This document shows, one piece after another, positions 6,106 to 12,922 of a stretch of 12,922 nt of DNA; position 1 is the stretch's first letter; each line of letters starts with the position of its first letter. The translations under genes and the position numbers were made by a program. The notes under the pieces were generated by a model. That model did not search any database and had not been told where the DNA came from. It saw only the letters and a program-made list of their open reading frames with translations. This DNA is from CAZJJK01 sp964546285 (GTDB lineage: Bacteria; Spirochaetota; Spirochaetia; Treponematales; Breznakiellaceae): the NCBI GenBank assembly GCA_964546285.1, contig CAZJJK010000097.1, forward strand, positions 1 through 12,922. Direction: 5' to 3'.

Positions 6106-6864
6106 ATGTCGGAAGCCTCCGCTTTAGTCCGTTTGGAAAAGGCCGCCGCGTCTTATGGCGGCCGCGCGGTTTTTTCAGGCGTGGACGCGGTTTTTAGCCG
6201 AGGTTTAGTGCATGCCGTCTTTGGTCCTACCGCCTGCGGAAAATCCACCCTTCTCAATCTTCTCGCCGGCCTAGTAAAGCCAAGTTCTGGCCGAATACTC
6301 TATGAAAAAGAAGAGGATAAACGCCGAGTGGCGTTGATACCTCAGGATTACGGGCTTTTTCCCTGGAAGACCGTTCAGAGTAATGTTATGATGGGACTAG
6401 AAATACGTTCACGTTACCGGCTTAAACCCGATGGGCGGGCAAAGGCGGCGCGTTTGATGAGGGAACTCGGTATAGCGGAATTGGCTAAACGCTGGCCAGC
6501 CACCTTATCTGGGGGCCAAAAGCAGCGGACAGCTATCGCGCGCGCTTTGGCGGTGGAACCCTCCCTTTTATTGATGGACGAGCCGTTTAACGCCTTGGAT
6601 GCGTATATACGTGACGAATTACAAGCTGTTGTCCGTCGGCTGCCCTTACTTTATGGCGCCACGGTAGTGATTGTTACACATGATATCGCGGAGGCTCTAT
6701 CCGTATCCGACAGAATTCTTGTGTTTGTTAAGAACGATATAGCGGAAAACATGTATAGGATTCAGGAAATGGAAAATGACAGGGGCCGTAGGGTGGAGCT
6801 TGACGCCGCTCTACGGGCGGTTTTACGCGACGCGCGGCGAGAAGGTAAAAGCGATGGCGCGTAA
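6106..6864 (+). CDS. ABC transporter ATP-binding protein, SsuB/TauB-like
   Basis: Cytoplasmic ATPase that powers the neighbouring permease. All nucleotide-binding elements are present in 252 residues: Walker A GPTACGKST (40-48), Q-loop IPQDYGLFPWKTV (78-90), signature LSGGQ (134-138), Walker B LLLMDEP (154-160), D-loop NALD (162-165) and switch histidine in VTHD (His192). The FPW motif after the Q-loop is typical of the nitrate/sulfonate/taurine ATPase subfamily. The Walker A has T-A where S-G is more common, which should not prevent activity. The ATG lies three bases after the stop of the binding-protein gene and lacks a clear Shine-Dalgarno, suggesting translational coupling. Its 3' end overlaps the permease start by 11 bp. 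Confidence 0.95.
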   Translation: MSEASALVRLEKAAASYGGRAVFSGVDAVFSRGLVHAVFGPTACGKSTLLNLLAGLVKPSSGRILYEKEEDKRRVALIPQDYGLFPWKTVQSNVMMGLEIRSRYRLKPDGRAKAARLMRELGIAELAKRWPATLSGGQKQRTAIARALAVEPSLLLMDEPFNALDAYIRDELQAVVRRLPLLYGATVVIVTHDIAEALSVSDRILVFVKNDIAENMYRIQEMENDRGRRVELDAALRAVLRDARREGKSDGA

Positions 6865-7609
6865 AACTCTCCCCCTGTGGCTTAGGGCTATACTAATTTT
6901 CGTTTTCTGCCTCGGCTTTTACCAAATTCTCAGCCATTTCGCCGGTGAGCGGCTCTTTCCGCCCCTTCCCGCCGTCCTGTCCCGCGCCATTTTTTTAATC
7001 AGGGAAGGCGCTTTGCTAAGCCATTTGGCGTACAGCGCCTGGCGGTCTTTCGCCGGGCTCGCTATCGCGGCGCTTATCGGCATACCGACAGCCGCTGTCT
7101 TGGCGCGTTTCCCTCGTATCGATGTATATGTTTCTCCCTTAATCTATTTTATGTACCCAATACCTAAGGTGGTTTTTTTACCGGTTCTGCTACTTCTTCT
7201 GGGTTTAGGCAACGCCTCAAAAATAGCCATTGTGGCATTAATAAGCGTTTTTCAAGTGATAATCGCCTTACGTGACGCCTTTATAGCCTTAGACAGAGCG
7301 GCTTTCAGGGCGGTGCGCGCTTTCGGCGGCGGCAATATAGATATACTGCGGCATGTGGTTTGGCCCGCCTCTCTGCCCGCGTTGTTTACGGCGCTGCGAC
7401 TGTCCTGCGGCACGGCTCTGGCGGTCCTTTTTATAGCCGAATCCTTCGCTTCGGAAAACGGTTTAGGCTTTTTCATTATGGACGCTTGGAGCCGGGTCGC
7501 CTACGCCGACCTTCATTGCGGCGTTCTGTGCCTAGCCTTATTCGGTTTGGGCTTATTCAGTCTAATAGACGCGGTTGAACGGATAAGCTGCCCGTGGCGC
7601 GGGCTGTAA
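6854..7609 (+). CDS. ABC transporter permease, SsuC/TauC-like
   Basis: Inner-membrane subunit of the importer. I choose the ATG at 6854 (251 residues), which has GAAGG eight bases upstream and overlaps the ATPase gene by 11 bp. The open frame extends back to an ATG at 6776, but that would add 26 polar residues inside the ATPase gene with no ribosome binding site. The protein starts with a hydrophobic span (about 10-27), has further spans near 62-84, 92-116, 122-140, 180-196 and 222-240, and carries the cytoplasmic EAA-type loop at about 145-175 (FRAVRAFGGGNIDILRHVVW then PASLP), where it docks onto the ATPase. It completes a binding protein, ATPase and permease set. A small GC stem (7590-7604) at its 3' end lacks a T run. 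Confidence 0.93.
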   Translation: MARKTLPLWLRAILIFVFCLGFYQILSHFAGERLFPPLPAVLSRAIFLIREGALLSHLAYSAWRSFAGLAIAALIGIPTAAVLARFPRIDVYVSPLIYFMYPIPKVVFLPVLLLLLGLGNASKIAIVALISVFQVIIALRDAFIALDRAAFRAVRAFGGGNIDILRHVVWPASLPALFTALRLSCGTALAVLFIAESFASENGLGFFIMDAWSRVAYADLHCGVLCLALFGLGLFSLIDAVERISCPWRGL

Positions 7610-7663
7610 CGCTAGGCGCTGATTGCCGGTCCGCCGCTAAGCTTTTATCCGTAATATGTCCGA

Positions 7664-7692
7664 TGGACAAAGCCCACCTCGCTGTCTAATAT
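7664..7692 (+). promoter_or_regulatory. Sigma-70-type promoter of the tandem NDK gene
   Basis: TGGACA (7664-7669, five of six matches to the -35 consensus) and TAATAT (7687-7692) are separated by exactly 17 bp. The -10 hexamer is the same as in the YkgJ-type promoter. Transcription should start near 7699, giving a short leader that contains the Shine-Dalgarno AAGGAG at 7701-7706. This makes the NDK gene a transcription unit separate from the ABC importer. Confidence 0.6.
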
Positions 7693-7720
7693 TAAGCAAG
7701 AAGGAGTAATTATCGATATC

Positions 7721-8911
7721 ATGGAACAGTCTTTATCGTACATACTAGTAAGTCCGTACACGATAGTGAAGAGTCGGACCGGGGGCGTAATTTCTCGTTT
7801 GCTGTCGCGGTTGGATTTGGAATTAGTCGCGGCCCAAATGATAGCGCCTGATAACGAGTTTGTCCAAGCGTACGCGGATAAGCTGCGCTCCCAAAGCGAT
7901 CCAGCCAATCCGCTTTCCGGTCAGCTTTTATCAAATTATGTTTTGGAGAACATGGGCCCTTCCGGCGGACGGAGACATCGATCTTTATTGTTGTTGTTCC
8001 GTGGCGTTGATCCTTGCCGCAAATTATCGGATATCTGCGGCGCTCTATACTCCGAAAACCGCAGTATGGAATCCATCAAGGGCGAGACCATCCGAGACAC
8101 TTACGCCGATCTAATCTACGATGCGGACGATCCTTCCAAAGTCCGCTATTTTGAACCGGCGGTGCTTACGCCCCGTAATCAGGAGTACGCTGACGCGAAC
8201 CTTGCCCTGTTCGCCGACTTCCTTAAAGATCAACCGAATGTCGTTGAAAATATGGCCTATGACGATCCCTCCAAGATTGAGCGAACCTTGGTGATAATCA
8301 AGCCGGATAACTGGAAATACGCCTCGTCAAGGCCTGGTACGATTATCGATATGTTTTCACGGACCAGCCTGCGGATAATTGGTTGTAAAATTCATCAAAT
8401 GTCCATCGCGCAAGCCTTGGAATTCTATGGACCCGTAAAGGACGCGCTCAAGGAAAAGCTGGCTCCGCTGTTTGGCCTTAAAGCCCGGGAATGTTTGGAG
8501 CGCGAATTTAAATTTTCTTTATCGCCGGAGGCTGAGGCTGCCCTGACCGCTTCTTTCGGCATGGAATACGCTTCTGACCAGTTTTCGCAAATCATCGAAT
8601 TCATGGCCGGACAGCGCCCGGAGCTTTGTCCGGTGGATGAGATTAACCATCCAGGCAAGGTAAAGTGTATGATCCTTGTCTATGAAGGCGAAAACTCCGT
8701 TTCCAAAATTCGGGATGTCCTTGGCCCCACGGACCCGCTTAAGGCGCCCGGCGGAACGGTTCGCCGCGAGTTTGGCAGTAACATCATGGTGAATACCGCT
8801 CACGCTTCGGATTCGGCGGAAAGCGCGAAACGGGAAATGTCGGTGATAAAGATCGATGAAAACCCCAGCCGCCAGATAATTCTGGATTATCTAAAGCCGC
8901 CTGTTTTTTAA
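7721..8911 (+). CDS. Tandem nucleoside-diphosphate kinase protein, first domain degenerate
   Basis: NDK transfers the gamma-phosphate between NTPs and NDPs through a phosphohistidine. Of 396 residues, about 187-378 are an NDK domain with every key residue I can place: IIKPD (Lys194), Tyr236, Arg331 and Thr337 (RDVLGPT), Arg348 (GGTVRREFG), Asn358 and catalytic His361 in NTAHASDS. It contains an extra segment of about 50 residues between Tyr236 and KCMILVYEG (315-323). Residues 5-170 follow the same order (YILVSPYTIVKS; LLLLFRG; GETIRD; EPAVLTP) but have Ser11 for the lysine and apparently Leu149 for the histidine, so this copy looks inactive. An AAGGAG lies 14 bases before the ATG, which is long; ATC at 7712 is in frame but would be an exceptional start. 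It has its own promoter. Confidence 0.85.
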   Translation: MEQSLSYILVSPYTIVKSRTGGVISRLLSRLDLELVAAQMIAPDNEFVQAYADKLRSQSDPANPLSGQLLSNYVLENMGPSGGRRHRSLLLLFRGVDPCRKLSDICGALYSENRSMESIKGETIRDTYADLIYDADDPSKVRYFEPAVLTPRNQEYADANLALFADFLKDQPNVVENMAYDDPSKIERTLVIIKPDNWKYASSRPGTIIDMFSRTSLRIIGCKIHQMSIAQALEFYGPVKDALKEKLAPLFGLKARECLEREFKFSLSPEAEAALTASFGMEYASDQFSQIIEFMAGQRPELCPVDEINHPGKVKCMILVYEGENSVSKIRDVLGPTDPLKAPGGTVRREFGSNIMVNTAHASDSAESAKREMSVIKIDENPSRQIILDYLKPPVF

Positions 8912-8939
8912 GCGAAACCTGTCCTCGCGTCAGCCGTTT

Positions 8940-10199
8940 TTAGAAAAGATAGCTTAGGCTGAGTCCCGCGCTGCCCCGCGCGGCGGCGGCGGCGCCGTTT
9001 CCCTGAAGATCGCCCCAGAGATAGCTGAGATAGGCGGCCAGAGTCGCTCCTGGGGCTATGGTTCGCGCCGCCGTAAGGCTTAAGGAAGCGGCGTTGTCTA
9101 AGGGCTTGGCTAGCGCCCGTCCGTCAATGACGGTAAAGTCGTCCGGCCTCCAGGATAAGGACGCGAAAAAAGTATGCGCGCCTCTGAAGCTGCCCAACTC
9201 TGGCGGTATGCCGTTAGGCCAGGAACCTTGTAGCGGGATGTTTACGCCATATTCCAGGTCGATGAACCAGGCTCCGTCAAACGAATAATCCGCCCCGACC
9301 ATGCCGTGGAAGGAAGCGGCATCCAGATTGAAACCGGAATCCCACGCTTTGCCGGCAAAAGGCAGTCTCAAGACGCTTTCCACGGAAAGGCCCAGTTCCA
9401 CATCGCCCTTGGCGTCTAGGCTGACGATAAGGGCTTCATCCGCGTCCGCTGTCTGATTAGCGTCCGTGGCCGCGCCGCCGTCGCGGAAGAGGGCTCCGGC
9501 GAGGGCCCAACCGCCAAGCTCGCCATATACGCGGAGGCCGCCTGTGGCGTCGGCCAGAGGCTTGGATAGGCCGGCGACAAGGTCAAGTCCGGACAGGTCG
9601 CCTAAGGGAACAAGAACGCGGATGACATCGGAACCGACTCTGCCAAGGGCTAAGTCCCCTGTATCGATAGAAGCGAATAGGTCAGCCGGCGAAAAAATAG
9701 TGCCGCGGCCAAAATTGACGACCATGCGACCAACGGAAATATCAGCCAGTTCCGTATAAATGGAAACATAGAGTTTTTTCAACTCGGCCTGGAGGACGGG
9801 GCCCTCCGCTCCAGTCAGATACGCGACTAAGATAGGCCCGGCGGAGCCGAGCGCCGCTGATAGGGTCTGGGCGGCGGCGTTTCGGGCGGCGACGGCGGCG
9901 TCGCCATGGATAAGGCGCAGCTGGGCCGAGCCCTCTATTTTGCCGTTGACGCCGTCGCCGCCTCGAGCGTCCAGCCGTATGCTGGTAAGCCCCGCATAAA
10001 CGGCTTCGCCGGCTGGACCGTCAAGGCCAAAGGGGTCCGTGACGCTGAGTGCGGCGTCCGCCCCCGCTTGGCCGGAAAACCTGAGGCCGCGGTCTTGGGC
10101 GCTAGCGGACAGAGCCGTCAGCGCGATCAGTCCCGCCGCCAAGGCGGCCGCTAAGCTTCTGGGTGAAGGTGCGGGGCGCCGCGCGTTAAAGCTAAGCAT
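8940..10199 (-). CDS. Predicted outer-membrane beta-barrel protein
   Basis: A 419-residue exported protein. Residues 1-34 are a signal peptide with a basic start, a hydrophobic core (15-30) and an ASA cleavage site before Gln35. The rest has alternating polar and apolar strands with many Gly and short turns (for example VELGLSVESVLRL, WFIDLEYGVNIPL, ARGSAGLSLSYLF). The last residue is Phe within LSLSYLF, matching the C-terminal beta-signal read by the Bam machinery. I do not recognise a named family. It is the last gene of the minus-strand operon, with a GAGG Shine-Dalgarno six bases before the ATG and 14 bp after the LolA-like gene, so it is probably the outer-membrane part of the same system. 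Its high GC gives several spurious antisense open frames. Confidence 0.8.
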   Translation of the reverse strand: MLSFNARRPAPSPRSLAAALAAGLIALTALSASAQDRGLRFSGQAGADAALSVTDPFGLDGPAGEAVYAGLTSIRLDARGGDGVNGKIEGSAQLRLIHGDAAVAARNAAAQTLSAALGSAGPILVAYLTGAEGPVLQAELKKLYVSIYTELADISVGRMVVNFGRGTIFSPADLFASIDTGDLALGRVGSDVIRVLVPLGDLSGLDLVAGLSKPLADATGGLRVYGELGGWALAGALFRDGGAATDANQTADADEALIVSLDAKGDVELGLSVESVLRLPFAGKAWDSGFNLDAASFHGMVGADYSFDGAWFIDLEYGVNIPLQGSWPNGIPPELGSFRGAHTFFASLSWRPDDFTVIDGRALAKPLDNAASLSLTAARTIAPGATLAAYLSYLWGDLQGNGAAAAARGSAGLSLSYLF

Positions 10200-10213
10200 T
10201 CAGAACCTCGCTT

Positions 10214-11002
10214 TCAGCGGCTTAAACGCCGAAGGCTAAATTGGTCAGCCGGTAGCTCCACATCGAATTCCATATCCGTCATGGTCATGGTCGTGCCTGA
10301 GCCCTGTTTTAGCTTGTCTTCCATGACCAATTTTGTGGCGAACCAGCGTTCGCCGTAGCGCTTCACCTCCAACGCTCGGCTTTCTTTAAGCAGTTTACCA
10401 GCTTTAGCGTACATCTCCGTTTTCAGCGCCACGAAACGCTCGCCGTCTATCCACATTTTTTGGCGGTCATAGGGCGCGTTTTTAAGCTTGGCCGTCAGAT
10501 CAAGGATATAGCAGGGCCGCCCGTCTAAATCCTCGCGGCCGGCGACGCTAAGCTCGTATTTATCCAGAAGCGAATCCGATTCCAGCGCGTCCTCATAGGA
10601 TAAGTCCGATCCCATCATACCTTCTTTGAGCAGATGCCCGGATATTTTAATCGTTTCCTGCTCCTCTGGGAAAAACATCCAGAGCGACTTATCTATCTTC
10701 AGATAACGAATGCCTCGGTCTTCCGGATTCGTGAATTCGATAAAGGCCGTGGACGAGCCTTCCGCCACCGCCGTCATGGCTTTGCGGAGAACCCGCTTGC
10801 CCATATCGATCTCCATAGTTCCGCTGTACGATACCGTCTTGAATACGGTGTTCTCGTCCACACGGCCAATAATTTCAGCGGCGCTCATGTCTGGGAGTTT
10901 GCTCGCGGCGCTTTGAGCGTTTAAAAGCGGCGTCCCGAGCCAGACGGCTCCTAAAAAAGCCGCCGCGATGGCGAAATGTCGATTCACTGCGCTTGTGTTC
11001 AT
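10214..11002 (-). CDS. LolA-like outer membrane lipoprotein-sorting protein
   Basis: Probable periplasmic carrier with the LolA/LolB-type half-barrel fold, of the COG2834-like group often encoded beside export permeases. Of 262 residues, 1-30 form a signal peptide (hydrophobic 10-28, NAQ before the mature part); no lipobox is present. The mature part begins with an amphipathic segment (MSAAEIIGRVDEN, 39-51), then the beta-sheet region with FIEFTNPEDRGIRYLKID (87-104) and LWMFFPEEQETIKI (107-120), and the family-typical GMMGSDLSYED (128-138). Later parts, including GRPCYILDL and KMWIDGE, fit the same fold. An AAGGAAGG Shine-Dalgarno lies about six bases before the ATG. It is 12 bp downstream of an FtsX permease and 14 bp upstream of the beta-barrel gene. 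The cargo may be lipoprotein or lipid; sequence cannot decide. Confidence 0.9.
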   Translation of the reverse strand: MNTSAVNRHFAIAAAFLGAVWLGTPLLNAQSAASKLPDMSAAEIIGRVDENTVFKTVSYSGTMEIDMGKRVLRKAMTAVAEGSSTAFIEFTNPEDRGIRYLKIDKSLWMFFPEEQETIKISGHLLKEGMMGSDLSYEDALESDSLLDKYELSVAGREDLDGRPCYILDLTAKLKNAPYDRQKMWIDGERFVALKTEMYAKAGKLLKESRALEVKRYGERWFATKLVMEDKLKQGSGTTMTMTDMEFDVELPADQFSLRRLSR

Positions 11003-11014
11003 GGCTTTCCTTCC

Positions 11015-12265
11015 TTAGGCGACACTCTTGATGGCGTCCACGGCGTTCATGTTCGCGGCTCGGCGGCTGGGGAGTATCGATACGATGACAGATACTAATA
11101 CGCCGATGACAAACATTTTAACGCCGGAGAGTATGTCGAATTTCGTGTAGAAGACCGGGTCCACCGGGAGGGTGATGGTTCCCATAGACGCCGTAAGATC
11201 CAGGCCGTATACCGACATGATCGCGTTCAGAACAAGCCCTAGGATCATGCCGATAAAGCTGCCAATAATCCCCAGCATCATTCCCTCACTGATGAAAAGC
11301 GTCAATATCTCACGGCGCTTTAAGCCGAGCGCTTTCAATATGCCAATTTCCTTGCGGCGCTCCAACACCACCATCATCAGGATATTTGAGATGATGAAAG
11401 CGCCAAGAAAGGCGATGACAAAATACAGGTAGTCGTAGATTCCTTCCATCATCGCGATCATTTCAGGGTATTGGCCTATTTCGTTCCAAGGCTCAACAAT
11501 CAATTCGTCCTCAAGCGTCAACGCGGCTAAGCTGGCCGTGATTAAGGAGGCGGCTTCGCTAGCTTTTCGGTAGTTCTTTAGCATGATCACGATTTGCTGG
11601 ATACCGCCGTCCGTCCTGAGGAAACTTTTAGCGTCGCTGGCGGAAATCTGGAAAAACCCGCCATCCAACTGGGTCAAGTTTGTGTGGAATACGCCCGTGA
11701 TGTCAAAGCGCTTTAGGCGTAAACCGTAATCCGCGCCCTGCGTTACCACCCGCAGGCTGTCGCCAACGCTGAGCCCCAGATCTTCCGCCAGTTTATCGCC
11801 TAGTATGGTTTGGCCGCTATTCGTCAAGTACTGGCCGCTTTGGATAGCGCGGTCCAAATTCATCAGCCGCTTTTCTTGCTCAGTATCGCCGGCGAAACCT
11901 ATAGCCGCTTTTGTGTTTGAGCCATTGGAAAGCAGGGTGCCGAAAAAGAGCCGCTCAGTCACGAGGAGAAGCTCATCCTCCAACTCCGGGATAGCCTTTA
12001 TCGCGGCTATAAGCGTTTGTGGCTCCCTGATAGGCTCATCTATAGGCATGAAGCGGGAGCGTTCATGAAAACCCTTTGTCACGATGCGGATATGTCCGGT
12101 TTCGTTTTTTGTCAGGTTTGTAACCATATTTTCCAAAACACCATCGGCAAAACCGCCCATAAAGGTCATCAGCATGACGGATAAACCGATGGAAGTCACC
12201 GCGAGTATCGTCCGCCTTTTATTGCGCCGTATATTGCGCCAGGCCATTCCTATTAACCAGTTCAT
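11015..12265 (-). CDS. FtsX-family ABC transporter permease, LolC/LolE-like
   Basis: An inner-membrane subunit of a type VII (MacB/LolCDE-like) ABC system, which typically moves substrate on the periplasmic side without passing it through the membrane. Of 416 residues, the N-terminus MAWRNIRRNKRRTIL (7-21) leads into span 1 (about 20-40). A large periplasmic domain (41-275) follows, then three C-terminal spans (about 280-301, 324-350 and 380-399). The FtsX signature KEIGILKALGLKRREI (305-320) lies in the cytoplasmic coupling loop, and the end (SRRAANMNAVDAIKSV) is typical of the family. The four-span topology matches LolC, LolE and MacB. AAGGA lies about eight bases before the ATG. It sits 10 bp after one FtsX permease gene and 12 bp before the LolA-like gene, so the two permeases probably form a LolC/E-like heterodimer. 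Confidence 0.93.
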   Translation of the reverse strand: MNWLIGMAWRNIRRNKRRTILAVTSIGLSVMLMTFMGGFADGVLENMVTNLTKNETGHIRIVTKGFHERSRFMPIDEPIREPQTLIAAIKAIPELEDELLLVTERLFFGTLLSNGSNTKAAIGFAGDTEQEKRLMNLDRAIQSGQYLTNSGQTILGDKLAEDLGLSVGDSLRVVTQGADYGLRLKRFDITGVFHTNLTQLDGGFFQISASDAKSFLRTDGGIQQIVIMLKNYRKASEAASLITASLAALTLEDELIVEPWNEIGQYPEMIAMMEGIYDYLYFVIAFLGAFIISNILMMVVLERRKEIGILKALGLKRREILTLFISEGMMLGIIGSFIGMILGLVLNAIMSVYGLDLTASMGTITLPVDPVFYTKFDILSGVKMFVIGVLVSVIVSILPSRRAANMNAVDAIKSVA

Positions 12266-12275
12266 ATCGTGTCCT

Positions 12276-12922
12276 TTATACGAAGCGCAGGGCGTTGGTT
12301 ACTTCCAGCCGGGCCGCTTTTTTAGCGGGGGAACGGCTGGAGATAAGGGCGATGATAACGCCAAAAACCGCCGCGAAGACCATTTGAGCGGGGTTCCATT
12401 CCCCATAGAGGATATCGCCAATGGGAAGGCCCATATCGACATTGCCCATAATCGCGGCCATGGGAAAGCCGGATACTATCAGATATAAATCCATTAGGGC
12501 GCCAAAAATAACACCGCCAATAGAGCCAATTACGCCAATCAACGCGCCCTCAATTAAAAATAAGCGCGAAATATCCTTGGGTTTTAGTCCAAAAGCGCGC
12601 AATACCCCGATTTCTCGGACACGGCTATAAACGCTCATTAGGACGGTGTTGGCGATACCGACGCCGGCTATCAATAGTATGACGATAAAGATAACGCCGG
12701 AGCCCTTGGCTTTTGCCTTGGCGATCTCCAGAAAGGCCCGGCCAACCTCGCCAAAACTTTTGGCTTCCAATTCCGGGAAAGCCTTGGTCAGCGCGGTCGC
12801 CACCTTATCGGAGTCGGCCATGGCGTCTTTTAGGTTAACCCGAGGCTTCATTTTCACCACCATTTCCGTCCGCAAGCCTTCCAAGTCCAGCAGCGTTTCG
12901 GCGTCCGCCATATCGATATAGA
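12276..12922 (-). CDS. FtsX-family ABC transporter permease, C-terminal part (cut by window edge)
   Basis: The open frame runs off the right edge, so the start codon lies outside. The Met at 12911 is preceded in frame by Tyr-Ile-Asp and is probably internal, since an acidic segment followed by a leucine-rich stretch normally belongs to the end of the periplasmic domain. What is present holds the end of that domain, a span (GVIFIVILLIAGVGIANTV), the FtsX signature REIGVLRAFGLKPKDISRLF, a second span (LIEGALIGVIGSIGGVIFGAL) and a third C-terminal span, ending with AARLEVTNALRFV. It is the partner of the next permease, 10 bp downstream, and the first gene seen of the minus-strand operon. The ATP-binding subunit and promoter should lie further upstream. 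Confidence 0.9.
   Translation of the reverse strand, partial: YIDMADAETLLDLEGLRTEMVVKMKPRVNLKDAMADSDKVATALTKAFPELEAKSFGEVGRAFLEIAKAKAKGSGVIFIVILLIAGVGIANTVLMSVYSRVREIGVLRAFGLKPKDISRLFLIEGALIGVIGSIGGVIFGALMDLYLIVSGFPMAAIMGNVDMGLPIGDILYGEWNPAQMVFAAVFGVIIALISSRSPAKKAARLEVTNALRFV

Noticed and set aside
6776..6853. Longer permease start at the ATG at 6776
   Set aside because: It would lie well inside the ATPase gene, lacks a ribosome site and adds 26 residues unlike the N-terminus of SsuC-type permeases. The ATG at 6854 has GAAGG at good spacing.
7712..7719. ATCGATAT next to the NDK start as a second copy of the nitroreductase operator
   Set aside because: It is a single half-site without a partner, and the same octamer occurs inside several coding regions here (for example near 3995, 5650 and 12911), so it is not specific.
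8912..8939. Bidirectional terminator between the NDK and beta-barrel genes
   Set aside because: There are T-rich stretches at both ends, but the only pairing I find is a 4-bp stem (GCGA with TCGC), too weak to call.
9466..9759. Plus-strand open frames inside the beta-barrel gene (also around 9058, 9906 and 10039)
   Set aside because: They are antisense shadows of a GC-rich gene with a clear signal peptide and C-terminal beta-signal. They have Arg/Pro/Ser-rich composition, no family motif and no ribosome site.
12276..12911. Treating the Met at 12911 as the true start of a short FtsX protein
   Set aside because: The frame stays open to the window edge, and a single permease of this class needs an N-terminal span and a large periplasmic domain, which must lie upstream.
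1..12922. Mobile element, prophage, CRISPR array or defence system
   Set aside because: No transposase, integrase, terminal repeats, regularly spaced repeats or recognised defence domains were seen; gene content and composition look like ordinary chromosome.

Overview
The window reads as chromosomal DNA of a spirochaete, most likely a Treponema-like member of the Treponemataceae/Breznakiellaceae (for example from a termite gut). This is inference from protein style: a 7TM-PAS-GGDEF sensor, an Ala/Ser-rich VWA lipoprotein, a nucleoside-diphosphate kinase with an extra N-terminal domain, a LolA-like protein next to FtsX permeases, and a diderm beta-barrel protein. GC content is moderate to high by eye and coding density is above 90 percent. 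I see no tRNA, rRNA, CRISPR array, insertion sequence or phage gene.

Layout. Positions 3-1562 (minus) encode a membrane diguanylate cyclase. It diverges from a nitroreductase (1705-2217, plus), and the 142-bp gap between them holds an operator-like inverted repeat. The nitroreductase converges on a YkgJ-type cysteine-cluster protein (2292-2972, minus). After a 234-bp divergent region with a very AT-rich patch comes a long lipoprotein with a VWA domain and a CsgG-like tail (3207-5105, plus). It is followed by a three-gene ABC importer of the NMT1/SsuABC type: binding protein (5161-6102), ATPase (6106-6864) and permease (6854-7609). A separately promoted gene (7721-8911, plus) encodes a tandem NDK protein with one apparently dead and one apparently active domain. 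The last third is one minus-strand operon read from the right edge: an FtsX permease cut by the window edge (12276-12922), a second FtsX permease (11015-12265), a LolA-like lipoprotein-sorting protein (10214-11002) and an outer-membrane beta-barrel (8940-10199).

How the genes work together. The minus-strand operon looks like a trans-envelope export route: LolC/E-like inner-membrane permeases, a periplasmic LolA-like carrier and an outer-membrane barrel. The matching ATPase would be expected upstream, outside the window. The plus-strand ABC genes form a complete small-molecule importer whose substrate I cannot name.

The most notable points are the tandem NDK with a degenerate first copy, the export operon, and a split in translation signals. 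Genes that follow a promoter directly start 6-11 nt after a -10 box with no Shine-Dalgarno, which suggests leaderless mRNAs; most operon-internal genes have clear Shine-Dalgarno sites. All functional calls come from reading motifs by eye; no database search was run.
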